Part shown: piece after piece, positions 16,883-25,742 of the stretch
Numbering within the stretch: the stretch's first letter is position 1
How the letters are laid out: every line of letters begins with the position of its first letter
NCBI RefSeq assembly: GCF_030295935.1
Contig: NZ_AP027362.1
Location: 3,348,001-3,412,000, forward strand
DNA length: 64,000 nucleotides
Direction: 5' to 3'
DNA from: Thalassotalea piscium
Lineage (GTDB): Bacteria; Pseudomonadota; Gammaproteobacteria; Enterobacterales; Alteromonadaceae
Made by a program: the position numbers and the translations under genes
The notes under the pieces: generated by a model
The model's database searches: none
What the model was told of the DNA's origin: nothing
The model's input: the letters and a program-made list of their open reading frames with translations, nothing else

Positions 16883-19345
16883 TTACGCTTTATTTTTTCG
16901 TGCATTTTTGCCAGGACGCTTTTTACTCACACTTGAGCTTTTCACTTTACTCTTCTTAGCGCTAACCTTTTTAGGCGTCGATTTCGTACCTGACGATTTA
17001 ACTGTCTTTGCCTTTTTAGCTTTCGATACCTTTTTCCCTGATTTATCATGACGGCCTTGCCGGTCTGAATTTTTCCTTAAACCTTTTTTACTGTCACCAT
17101 TTTCGTTACGCGAAGATGACTTGGCACGACTACTAACCGTCTTACCCCCTGATAAGATCAAATCTATTTTTTTCTCGTCAAGATTTACCGCAGCCACATT
17201 AACTTCAATAACATCACCTACATGATATTTAACCCCGGTTTTTTCACCACTTAAACACATTCTTACATCATCAAAATGATAATAGTCATGTCCTAGCGAA
17301 GTAATATGAATTAACCCCTCGATATGCAAGTTTGCTAAACGCACAAATAAACCAAAATTTGTAACTGTTGAAATAACACCGCTAAATGTATCTCCAACAT
17401 GATCAAGCATGAATTCGCACTTTAACCAATCTGAAACATCTCGAGACGCATCATCAGCACGTCGTTCAGTCATTGAACAGTGATCACCCAGTTCATCAAC
17501 AGTCTCTTGAGAGTATTGATGAAAACCTTGGTTAGCCTTACTCGCTTGCTTTTGCTCTAAAATGGCTTTAATAACTCGATGAATAACTAAGTCTGGATAA
17601 CGTCGTATAGGTGACGTAAAGTGGCTATACGAGGTTAAAGCAAGTCCAAAGTGGCCAATATTATCACTTTGATAAACGGCTTGTCTCATAGAGCGTAATA
17701 ACATTGTTTGGATAAGCTCTTGATCCGGACGACCTTGAATTTTTGCTAAAATATTACAGTAATCTTGTGGTTCAGGTGATCCATCCTCACTGTTACTTCG
17801 CGGCATTTGTAAACCAAGCTCGGCAAGATAGGTAGCAAAGGTATTAAACTTTTCTTCGCTTGGTTTATCATGAACCCTATATAGACCAGGTACTTTATTT
17901 TGTTCTACAAATTCTGCCGTTGCTACATTTGCTAAGATCATACATTCTTCAATAATCTTGTGAGCATCGTTTCGAATAAGTGGCTCAATAGACGCTATTT
18001 TACGATCTGCATTAAATATAAATTTAGACTCTTCGGTTTCAAATGCTATGGCACCTCGCTCAATTCGCGCTGTCATTAATACTAAGTACATTTGATAAAG
18101 GTTCTTTAGATCGCCAACCAAAGGTTGATACTGTGCAGATAGTGCCTCGTCACCTTCAAGTATTGCAGCAACCTTCGTGTAAGTAAATCGAGCTTTTGAA
18201 CGCATAACTGCAGAGTAGAACTCACTGCTAATAAGTTTTCCGCTCGCATTAATCTCCATTTCACACACCATACACAAACGGTCAACATCAGGGTTTAACG
18301 AACATAAACCGTTTGACAATTTTTCTGGCAGCATTGGAATAACTTGGCTTGGAAAATATACAGAGTTTCCACGCGCTATTGCTTCGTCATCAAGCGCGGT
18401 TCCTACTCTTACATAATAACTGACATCAGCAATGGCAACCCATAATCGCCAACCACCGGCATCAGTGGGTTTGCAATATACCGCATCGTCAAAATCTCTA
18501 GCATCTTCGCCATCAATAGTAACTAATGGCAAGTCTCTTAAGTCTGTTCGATGTGCTTTAACTTGCTCTTCTACTTCATCGGGTATTTTAGCAACTTCGG
18601 CTTCAACTTCTGTTGACCATTGGTAGGGCAAGTCATGTTCACGTAGTGCAATTTGAATCTCCATTCCTGGCGCCATGTGCTCACCAAGTACTTCAATTAC
18701 TTTACCAACAGCGTTAGCTCTTTTAGCGGGGCGTTGAATAATTTCTACTACTACCATTTGTCCATGGCGGGCACCAAGTTTTTCATCTGGGTTAATTAAA
18801 ATATCTTGCTTAATACGCACATCATCAGGTACGACATAAGCAATATTATGCTCCACATAAAAACGGCCCACAATACCAGCCTTACGAGGCTGTATTACAT
18901 CAATAATCTTTATCTCTTGGCGACCCTTTCGATCACTACGATCAACCAATATGGCTTCAACTATATCGCCATGTATCACCCGTTGCATTTCATGCGATGA
19001 AATATAAAAGTCTTTGCCTTTTTTCTCACCTGACGCTACATCTGGTTCAAAGAAACCAAAGCCATCTCGATGACCAATAACCTTACCAGTAAGCAAATGG
19101 TTTTTTGGCGCAATAGCATATTGCTTGAATTTATTGAAAATGATCTGCCCCGCATTTTCCATTGCACGCAATCGACGCTTTATACCAACAAGCTGGTAGT
19201 CTTCGCTATACTTTAGTATCTGTGCAATTGCTTTGAAGGTTATAGGGGTATGCGCCTGCTCAATAATAGAAAGTAATAACTCTCTACTTGCTACAGGTTG
19301 GTCATATTTCGCCGCTTCGCGTTTTAAATGTGGGTCTTTAATGAT
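16883..19345 (-). CDS. rnr: Ribonuclease R, with inferred non-AUG start
   Basis: 3'-5' exoribonuclease of the RNB family acting on structured RNA. Domains in order: N-terminal HTH, two cold-shock domains (RDGFGFF and GxF repeats), the RNB catalytic core with DGEDARDFDDAVY, an S1 domain near residues 650-735 and a Lys-rich tail typical of RNase R. The first in-frame ATG (19162) or TTG (19171) would delete about 60 residues, yet the codons upstream are open and encode IKDPHLKREAAKYDQPVASRE, matching the E. coli N-terminus (REAEKYANPIPSRE). The frame closes at a TAA at 19349-19351, with only ATC, ATC, ATT available as starts; ATC at 19345 aligns with the E. coli Met. A TAAG lies 6-9 nt upstream. 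The product would be about 820 residues (E. coli 813). Confidence 0.93.
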   Translation of the reverse strand: MIKDPHLKREAAKYDQPVASRELLLSIIEQAHTPITFKAIAQILKYSEDYQLVGIKRRLRAMENAGQIIFNKFKQYAIAPKNHLLTGKVIGHRDGFGFFEPDVASGEKKGKDFYISSHEMQRVIHGDIVEAILVDRSDRKGRQEIKIIDVIQPRKAGIVGRFYVEHNIAYVVPDDVRIKQDILINPDEKLGARHGQMVVVEIIQRPAKRANAVGKVIEVLGEHMAPGMEIQIALREHDLPYQWSTEVEAEVAKIPDEVEEQVKAHRTDLRDLPLVTIDGEDARDFDDAVYCKPTDAGGWRLWVAIADVSYYVRVGTALDDEAIARGNSVYFPSQVIPMLPEKLSNGLCSLNPDVDRLCMVCEMEINASGKLISSEFYSAVMRSKARFTYTKVAAILEGDEALSAQYQPLVGDLKNLYQMYLVLMTARIERGAIAFETEESKFIFNADRKIASIEPLIRNDAHKIIEECMILANVATAEFVEQNKVPGLYRVHDKPSEEKFNTFATYLAELGLQMPRSNSEDGSPEPQDYCNILAKIQGRPDQELIQTMLLRSMRQAVYQSDNIGHFGLALTSYSHFTSPIRRYPDLVIHRVIKAILEQKQASKANQGFHQYSQETVDELGDHCSMTERRADDASRDVSDWLKCEFMLDHVGDTFSGVISTVTNFGLFVRLANLHIEGLIHITSLGHDYYHFDDVRMCLSGEKTGVKYHVGDVIEVNVAAVNLDEKKIDLILSGGKTVSSRAKSSSRNENGDSKKGLRKNSDRQGRHDKSGKKVSKAKKAKTVKSSGTKSTPKKVSAKKSKVKSSSVSKKRPGKNARKNKA

Positions 19346-19348
19346 GAT

Positions 19349-19510
19349 TTACTTACATTAGTTAATGAATGGGCTAAGTATATACCCAAACCACCTTAAA
19401 ATGCGAGTTTACATGCAGTTGTTCCAGCGGCTTTAGGCCATGCATACAATCGCTCTTGCACATGACCAGACCGTTAAAACCATCTTAATTTTATTGTTCT
19501 GTAGAAGTAT
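19349..19510. other. rnr-motX intergenic region without a recognised gene
   Basis: About 160 bp between the rnr coding region and the motX stop. On the minus strand a minimal ATG-TAA pair (19358-19353) lies just upstream of the inferred rnr start. The part at 19378-19450, containing tatacccaaaccaccttaaa and gttccagcggctttaggcc, is more GC-rich than its surroundings and reads as if it were a dispersed intergenic element of this group. No hairpin with a T run and no tRNA was found. Confidence 0.4.
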
Positions 19511-20137
19511 TTAATATTTCCCTTTTTTAGCTGCGTCTACTACCCGTTCTGGTAACTTTTCAGCTAGTTGACTAAGTAGCATAGTAATCTTTTGATGCGT
19601 TTTTTTATCATCGGTGAGTGAATGATGAAGAAGCGAATATAATTCTGGATAATCTAAAGGGCTACCTTCACCGCGATTATAAATTTCAGCTAGGCGAATT
19701 TGTGCCTTAAGGTTGTTTAGAATTGCCGCTTCTTTCAGGTAAATAATTGCCTTACGTAAATCTGGCTGCATAAATTTACCAATATGATAATAGCGCCCCA
19801 TTTGCTCAAGCCCTTCGGGCAAACCTTGATCTGCCGATAACTGCATATAATAAAGACCTAATTCAACATCTTTTTTTACACAAACGCCATAGGCAAGCAT
19901 ATCACCCCACAGAAATTGATAAGAGGGCATTTCTGATTTAATCGCTCGTGCTTTAATATCATCAACTAGCTGACACTCATCAATAACCACTTGGCTTAAA
20001 TGCTTATTTTCTTTAATTAAATCAAGCAATTGGTTATCTGAATAAATTTGTACCGCCTCTAGTTGTTGAGCACTAACATTGGTGCTCAATCCGCCTGCTA
20101 TAAACAGCACACATGCTATTGTTCGTAAACTCAACAT
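19511..20137 (-). CDS. motX: Sodium-driven polar flagellar motor protein MotX
   Basis: A 208-residue exported protein: signal peptide ending NVSAQ, then a Sel1/TPR-like solenoid (YQFLWGDMLAYGVCVKKDVELGLYYMQLSADQG, repeated twice more with GRYYHIGKFMQPDLRKAIIYLKEAA and RLAEIYNRGEGSPLDY). The two cysteines in DECQLV and YGVCVK are conserved in MotX, where they are disulfide-bonded. MotX forms the T-ring with MotY around the basal body and recruits the PomA/B stator. Location next to rnr and rlmB is the same as in Vibrio cholerae. Confidence 0.88.
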   Translation of the reverse strand: MLSLRTIACVLFIAGGLSTNVSAQQLEAVQIYSDNQLLDLIKENKHLSQVVIDECQLVDDIKARAIKSEMPSYQFLWGDMLAYGVCVKKDVELGLYYMQLSADQGLPEGLEQMGRYYHIGKFMQPDLRKAIIYLKEAAILNNLKAQIRLAEIYNRGEGSPLDYPELYSLLHHSLTDDKKTHQKITMLLSQLAEKLPERVVDAAKKGKY

Positions 20138-20379
20138 AATACCTTCAATTATTAGTGATTAATTTAAATTAATAAGTCTGCCTAGATATGATATCGGCAA
20201 CATAAAGCTTTTCTTTGATACTTTATTTTGAGAAGCAAATTTAATACCAACAGTATCACATTACATCTCTTCATTGTGTGGCTTGAAATAAGTGACCATT
20301 TTCAGATATAAAATACCACTTGACTTAATTAGCCAAACACTCAAAATGAAATTTAGTAACTCAAATACAGCGAGAAAAA

Positions 20380-21390
20380 ATGTCTCAACTAGAGCAACTA
20401 ATTGCTAACTCTAAAGCAAATGAAGATATATCGCGTAAGTTGTTTACGATTGAAACTGAAATACTCAGCTGCCAGTCTAGTCAAGAGTTATTAAAAAAGT
20501 TACTTGATTTAGTAAAAACATCTTTCCAATTAACCGATATTTTTCTTTTATTAGCAGACCCTACGCCTATTAGTTACTTGTTGAATAGTAAAACACAATC
20601 CAAGTGGCACCAGCAAAATACTAAACATATTAGTGTAAAAAAATTACAAAGCTTTCATCATAATAACTTACCCTTTTTAACCAATGACACCTATTTAGTT
20701 AGTGGTATTGTACCTCAACACTTACGTGATAAAGCAGGCTCTATTGCTTTAGTACCAGTAACCCTTGAAGGACAGTTCTTCGCCAGTTTATTATTTACCG
20801 ACACTAGAGCAGATCGTTTTACTGATGATCTAGGTACATTTCATTTAGAACAACTAGGCGTAAAAATAAGTTTATGTTTATCGAATGTATTAATTCGAGA
20901 ACAACTTGAATACATGGCTCATTATGACAGATTGACAGGTATTGCTAACCGCCGTTTAATGGAAAAGTGCATCGAAGAAGAATTAATAAGACAACGCCGC
21001 TATCAAGTACCGTTTTCAGTGCTCTTTATTGATTGTAATAAATTTAAAATAATTAATGATACTTATGGACATGACTGCGGAGATAAAGTGCTTTCCTATG
21101 TAGCAACACAGCTGCAAGAGCTTATCCGTGAAAATGATAAATGTTTTCGCTATGCCGGTGATGAATTTGTTGTGGTATTAGCCAGCCAAACATATCAAGA
21201 AGCCAAGTTAGCAAGTAAAAGATTATGCGAGTTTTTTATCAATAACCCGATGCCATATAAGAATGAAAAACTAGAAATAACAATAAGTTGTGGAGCTGCA
21301 GCAAGTGATGGAGTCTTAACCATGGATCAATTACTCAAAAAAGCTGATGAACAGCTATACTTACACAAAAAGGTAACTTCTCGAAGTTAG
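20380..21390 (+). CDS. Diguanylate cyclase with N-terminal GAF/DUF484-like sensor
   Basis: A 336-residue soluble protein. Residues 1-180 resemble a GAF/DUF484 sensor domain and no membrane segment is present. Residues 185-335 form a GGDEF domain with DRLTGIANRR, the Mg-binding FIDCNKFKIIND and the active site AGDEF at 259-263. An intact RxxD inhibitory site (R250 to D253) lies five residues before it, so product inhibition is expected. It should make c-di-GMP from two GTP. It is divergent from motX and 54 bp upstream of an HD-GYP phosphodiesterase, a make-and-break pair beside a motility gene. Confidence 0.92.
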   Translation: MSQLEQLIANSKANEDISRKLFTIETEILSCQSSQELLKKLLDLVKTSFQLTDIFLLLADPTPISYLLNSKTQSKWHQQNTKHISVKKLQSFHHNNLPFLTNDTYLVSGIVPQHLRDKAGSIALVPVTLEGQFFASLLFTDTRADRFTDDLGTFHLEQLGVKISLCLSNVLIREQLEYMAHYDRLTGIANRRLMEKCIEEELIRQRRYQVPFSVLFIDCNKFKIINDTYGHDCGDKVLSYVATQLQELIRENDKCFRYAGDEFVVVLASQTYQEAKLASKRLCEFFINNPMPYKNEKLEITISCGAAASDGVLTMDQLLKKADEQLYLHKKVTSRS

Positions 21391-21444
21391 TAGTTAGCAG
21401 TCAATATTACGTATAACTAACATGTAAAAAGGCCTTCACAACGA

Positions 21445-22644
21445 ATGCAGTCAGAAATTAACATCTCAGAATTACGCGCAGGGCATTATGTTGTAGCTAT
21501 AGTTAAGCAGCAAGGCAACTATAAGCTCAATCAAGCTGGGCACATAAAAAATGACTTGGTTATTAAAAACCTTATCGCAAAAGGCGTTGAGAGTATCATT
21601 ATAGATACTGATAAAACCCTTAAAAAATCCCCAACAGCACAAAGTAACTCTGAGGTGTTTAGTCTTGATGAAGATTTTACACCCGTATTGCCAGAATCAC
21701 CCGATGTATTTGAAATAGATAAAGCCAAAAAGCTATTCAATGAATCAAAACGAATTCAACGCCAAGTATTCGATGATGCTTTTGCAGGAAAGCCTCTCGA
21801 TATCGAACCTATTCATAATGTTACCGATAATACTATCGATGCAATATTCAAAAACCCAGATGCGCTTGCTTGTGTAATTAATATTCGTAAAAAAGATGAG
21901 TATTTACTTGAGCACTCGGTATCAGTTTCGGTATTAATCACTATTTTCGCTCGATTTTTAAGAATAAAAAAAGAAATAATTCAGCAGCTAGCAGTAGGAG
22001 CGTTTTTACATGATGTTGGTAAAATAATGATCCCTGAAGAGGTGCTCGATAAGCCAGGAAAACTCTCTGAACAAGAGTTTACCATAATGAAAACTCACGT
22101 TAATCATTCAATAGACATCATAAAAAATACTCCTGGTATTTCTCCTATTAGTTTGGAAGTTGCCGCACTACATCATGAGAAGTTAGATGGTAATGGCTAT
22201 CCCTTTAATGTTAAAGGGAGTGACATATCAACTTATGGCCGTATGATTTCAATTTGTGATATTTTCGACGCTTTAACAGCTCACCGTTGTTACAAAGAAG
22301 GTTATAGCCACATGAAAGCTTTTAGTATTTTAAGAAGCTTGGGGGAAAGTGGACATTTAGATAAACGACTCGTAAATTTGTTTATTAACTGTATGGGTGT
22401 ATTTCCCGTTGGTTCTTTGGTTGAACTTGGCTCTAACAAACTCGCCATTGTTGAAAAAAGAAATTTAGACGATCCAACTAAACCAAAGGTTAAAGCTTTT
22501 TACAGCGCTAAGCATAATCATTATGTTGCTGCTAAAAATATAGATTTATCAAAAGAAAAAGACTTTATTATTAAAGGTGTTAGAGCCGATGACTTTGATC
22601 TAGACATGAACAAAATCATCGAATTTTTACTTACTGAAGGTTAG
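21445..22644 (+). CDS. HD-GYP domain c-di-GMP phosphodiesterase
   Basis: A 399-residue cytoplasmic protein: an N-terminal DUF3391-like domain (about 1-125, SELRAGHYVV) and an HD-GYP domain from about 140 to 310. Metal ligands are present: H157 (EHSVSVSV), HD at 189-190 followed by VGK, HH at 233-234, and the GYP at 241-243 in LDGNGYP. HD-GYP enzymes hydrolyse c-di-GMP to pGpG or GMP. It is preceded by the GGDEF gene on the same strand, and its stop is only 4 bp from the end of the convergent RND pump gene. Confidence 0.93.
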   Translation: MQSEINISELRAGHYVVAIVKQQGNYKLNQAGHIKNDLVIKNLIAKGVESIIIDTDKTLKKSPTAQSNSEVFSLDEDFTPVLPESPDVFEIDKAKKLFNESKRIQRQVFDDAFAGKPLDIEPIHNVTDNTIDAIFKNPDALACVINIRKKDEYLLEHSVSVSVLITIFARFLRIKKEIIQQLAVGAFLHDVGKIMIPEEVLDKPGKLSEQEFTIMKTHVNHSIDIIKNTPGISPISLEVAALHHEKLDGNGYPFNVKGSDISTYGRMISICDIFDALTAHRCYKEGYSHMKAFSILRSLGESGHLDKRLVNLFINCMGVFPVGSLVELGSNKLAIVEKRNLDDPTKPKVKAFYSAKHNHYVAAKNIDLSKEKDFIIKGVRADDFDLDMNKIIEFLLTEG

Positions 22645-22648
22645 GCTG

Positions 22649-25600
22649 TTACCCAGCCTTACTTGCCCTATCTCTAACCATTAGTAAGCAAGGCGTTAGC
22701 ACTAAGGTTAATACAGTTGCGAAGGCTAATCCACCCGCAACAGCTGTTGCAAGTTGTGTCCACCACTGTGTTGAGGGTGCTCCCCAAACAATCGAGCGGT
22801 TAAAAAAGTCTAAGTTGACTTGTAGCACCATAGGCAACAAGCCTAAAATGGTAGTAATAGTCGTTAGCATTACAGGCCTTAAACGTTGTGCGCCTGTTCT
22901 TAATATGGCATCAACCGTATTACATCCCTCTTTTTTGAGCATATTATACGTATCAATTAACACAATATTATTGTTTACAACAATACCTGCAAGCGAAATG
23001 ACACCAATTCCCCCCATTACTATACCAAACGGTTTTTGTAATAATAATAATGCCAAGAATACACCGACAGTTGAGAAGACTACCGCGCTTAAAATTAAAA
23101 ACGCTTGGTAAAAGCTATTAAATTGTGTCACCAAAATAATGGCCATTACAAATAGTGCAACACCAAATGCATTCACAAGAAACGCCTGTGATTCTTGCTG
23201 ATCTTCATTTTGCCCTTTTAGTGATATTTCAACAGTCGGATCAATACCAAGTTCTGGGAATTTAGCTTGTAAGAGTGGTAGCTCTTTAACCAGTTGAGCA
23301 CCACTAATTAAGTTCGCTTGAATCGTAACGACACGCTTACCATCAACTCGGCGTATAGTGTCAACTTTATGCGCAGCTTTACGTTCAACAAAGCTACTTA
23401 ACGGAACTAACCCTTCTGGTGTTTTTAATCGTAAGCTGTCTAAACGACCAATGTTGCGTTTTTCTTCAGGAAAGCGCACCCTGATATCAAGCTCATCGTC
23501 AACATCATCAGGACGATATTCGCCAAGTTTCAGGCCATTAGTAACCATTTGTACGCTTGAGCCAACAAGAGCTGCATCAGCACCATACGTTGCAGCTAAG
23601 GTTCTGTCTACTTTAAGCTGCCACTCTATACCTGGTTTCGGCGAAGTATCTTCTAAGTCAGTAAATTTTCCACTTAATATCAAAGTTTCTCGAATCGTCT
23701 TTACCGCATGATCAAGTTTATCGGGAAAGCGTGAGCTTAGTTCTATGACTAAATCTTTACCACTTTGTGGTCCATCTTCGTTTTTACGTACCTCGATTTC
23801 TACGCCCGCTAAGTCATCTGTTTTGTGATGAATATCAGCGATTATATCATTCGCAGTGCGTCTATATTTCCAGTTAATAAAGTTAACTTGAAATGTCCCA
23901 ATAATGTCATTGCCACCAGTTCTCGTATAGAGGGTTTCAATTTCGTCCATATCGAGTATACGCCGTTCAATATCATGCATTATCGCGTCTTTCTCTTTAA
24001 CTGATAAATCACCATGTGAACGCACTACCATAGTTGCACTATTGGGCTCTATTTCTGGGAAAAATACAACGCCAAGACCTGAGGCCCCATAAAGCCACAT
24101 GACGGTAATTGCAATAACGACTGTGTTACCAATTATTTTCCAAGGATGTGTGATCGCTTTTTGTAATAATGCGACATATTTTCCAGTAATACCGGATAAA
24201 TGAGTAACATCGCCTTCTTCTGCCTGTAATACTTGCGCTTTTTCAGCCTTGCTAATTTCGCGTGACTTGCCAAACACAGTTCCTAATGCTGGAACAAAAA
24301 TTAAAGCCATAGCTAAGGAAGCAGTTAACACTGCAATTAACGTGATGGGTAAGTACTTCATAAACTCCCCCATCATTCCTGGCCAAAACATTAAGGGAGC
24401 AAATGCAGCAAGTGTAGTTGCTGTTGAGGCAATAATCGGCCATGCCATTCGTTTAGCTGCATGACTATATGCTACCTTTTTTGTTTTACCTTCACTCATT
24501 TCGCGATCAGCAAACTCAGTAACTACGATTGCGCCATCAACTAACATTCCTACAGCCATTATCAAACCAAATAATACAACAATATTAACGGTTAAACCGG
24601 CAATGGCTAATACTAAAATTCCAGTTAGAAAAGCACCAGGAATAGCAAAGCCAACTAACATAGCCGTTCGTGTGCCTAAGGCAGCAATCACGACAATAAC
24701 GACCAATAAAACGGCTGAAAAAACATTGTTTTGAAGATCTGATAGGGTATCTTTAACATCAACTGACTGATCACCAACGTAATCAACCATAACCTGGTTG
24801 GGCCAGCGATTCTGCTCTTGAGCGATTAGCGCTTTAACGTTGTCAACGGTATGAATGATATTTTCACCCGAACGTTTTTTTACTTCTAATGAAATAGAAC
24901 GTTCACCATTTAAACGCGCAAAGCTTGTTGGATCTTTGTATGCGCGACGAACTTTAGAGACATCTTGGAAGGTAATAACTCGATCACCTTCTACTTTTAT
25001 CGGTAACTCCAATAAGTCTTGTACTGTTTCAAAGACGGATGGAACTTTTACTGCAAAGCGCCCTTTACCTGTGTCCATAGTACCAGCCGGTACTAAACGA
25101 TTATTACGCGAGACTAAGTTAAAAATATCCCCTTGATCTAATCCGTAGCTTTCCATTAAAAGTGGATCAACAAGAATTTCAACCATATCTTCGCGGTCAC
25201 CGCCAATATCTACTTCAAGCACTTCTTGCATGCTTTCAATTTTATCTTTTAGATCTCGTGCTAAAGTAAGTAAGCCTCGCTCTGTTACTGGGCCTGATAA
25301 AATTACGGTTACTGCTGGCACCTGATTGGCCATAGTCACTTCGTTAACTACCGGCTCTTCTGATTCTGATGGTAGCTTTGCTTTTGCCAAAGTCACCTTG
25401 TCGCGCACATCGGCTAGTGCTTCTTTAGGATCTAAGCCCGCCAAGAACTCAATGGTCACTGATGCATGACCTTCACTGGCACTAGACTTCATTTCTTTTA
25501 TACCAGCTAAAGATTTGAGCTCTTTTTCCATCGGCCGAACAAGCATTCGTTCAGCATCTTCTGGGGATATGCCATCATGAACCATAGAGACATAAATAAT

Positions 25601-25732
25601 AGGAATGGTGATATCTGGATTAGACTCCTTCGCAATATTAGCGTAGGTTACTGCGCCTGCAATAAGTAAGAGAGCAAAAATCATTAATACAGAACGCGTT
25701 CTCGCTATAGCGGCATCGATCATGGCTAACAT
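22649..25732 (-). CDS. RND-family multidrug efflux permease
   Basis: A 1027-residue inner-membrane transporter of the AcrB/HAE type with the usual twelve-helix, two-porter-loop plan. N-terminal IPIIYVSMVHDGISPEDAERMLVRP corresponds to the QVPG region of AcrB. In TM4 the proton-relay segment reads MLVDGAIVV, with one Asp where AcrB has two. TM10-12 include GGIGVISLAGIVVNNNIVLID. It starts 10 bp after its adaptor gene. Substrates cannot be deduced, and no outer-membrane channel gene is in the window, so a separately encoded TolC is presumably used. Confidence 0.93.
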   Translation of the reverse strand: MLAMIDAAIARTRSVLMIFALLLIAGAVTYANIAKESNPDITIPIIYVSMVHDGISPEDAERMLVRPMEKELKSLAGIKEMKSSASEGHASVTIEFLAGLDPKEALADVRDKVTLAKAKLPSESEEPVVNEVTMANQVPAVTVILSGPVTERGLLTLARDLKDKIESMQEVLEVDIGGDREDMVEILVDPLLMESYGLDQGDIFNLVSRNNRLVPAGTMDTGKGRFAVKVPSVFETVQDLLELPIKVEGDRVITFQDVSKVRRAYKDPTSFARLNGERSISLEVKKRSGENIIHTVDNVKALIAQEQNRWPNQVMVDYVGDQSVDVKDTLSDLQNNVFSAVLLVVIVVIAALGTRTAMLVGFAIPGAFLTGILVLAIAGLTVNIVVLFGLIMAVGMLVDGAIVVTEFADREMSEGKTKKVAYSHAAKRMAWPIIASTATTLAAFAPLMFWPGMMGEFMKYLPITLIAVLTASLAMALIFVPALGTVFGKSREISKAEKAQVLQAEEGDVTHLSGITGKYVALLQKAITHPWKIIGNTVVIAITVMWLYGASGLGVVFFPEIEPNSATMVVRSHGDLSVKEKDAIMHDIERRILDMDEIETLYTRTGGNDIIGTFQVNFINWKYRRTANDIIADIHHKTDDLAGVEIEVRKNEDGPQSGKDLVIELSSRFPDKLDHAVKTIRETLILSGKFTDLEDTSPKPGIEWQLKVDRTLAATYGADAALVGSSVQMVTNGLKLGEYRPDDVDDELDIRVRFPEEKRNIGRLDSLRLKTPEGLVPLSSFVERKAAHKVDTIRRVDGKRVVTIQANLISGAQLVKELPLLQAKFPELGIDPTVEISLKGQNEDQQESQAFLVNAFGVALFVMAIILVTQFNSFYQAFLILSAVVFSTVGVFLALLLLQKPFGIVMGGIGVISLAGIVVNNNIVLIDTYNMLKKEGCNTVDAILRTGAQRLRPVMLTTITTILGLLPMVLQVNLDFFNRSIVWGAPSTQWWTQLATAVAGGLAFATVLTLVLTPCLLMVRDRASKAG

Positions 25733-25742
25733 AACTACTCCG

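Noticed and set aside
16883-19171. RNase R starting at TTG 19171 or ATG 19162
   Set aside because: It would delete the conserved HTH region, which is encoded without interruption upstream.
22815-25136. Several plus-strand open frames opposite the RND permease
   Set aside because: They are antisense shadows of a clear permease gene and match no family.
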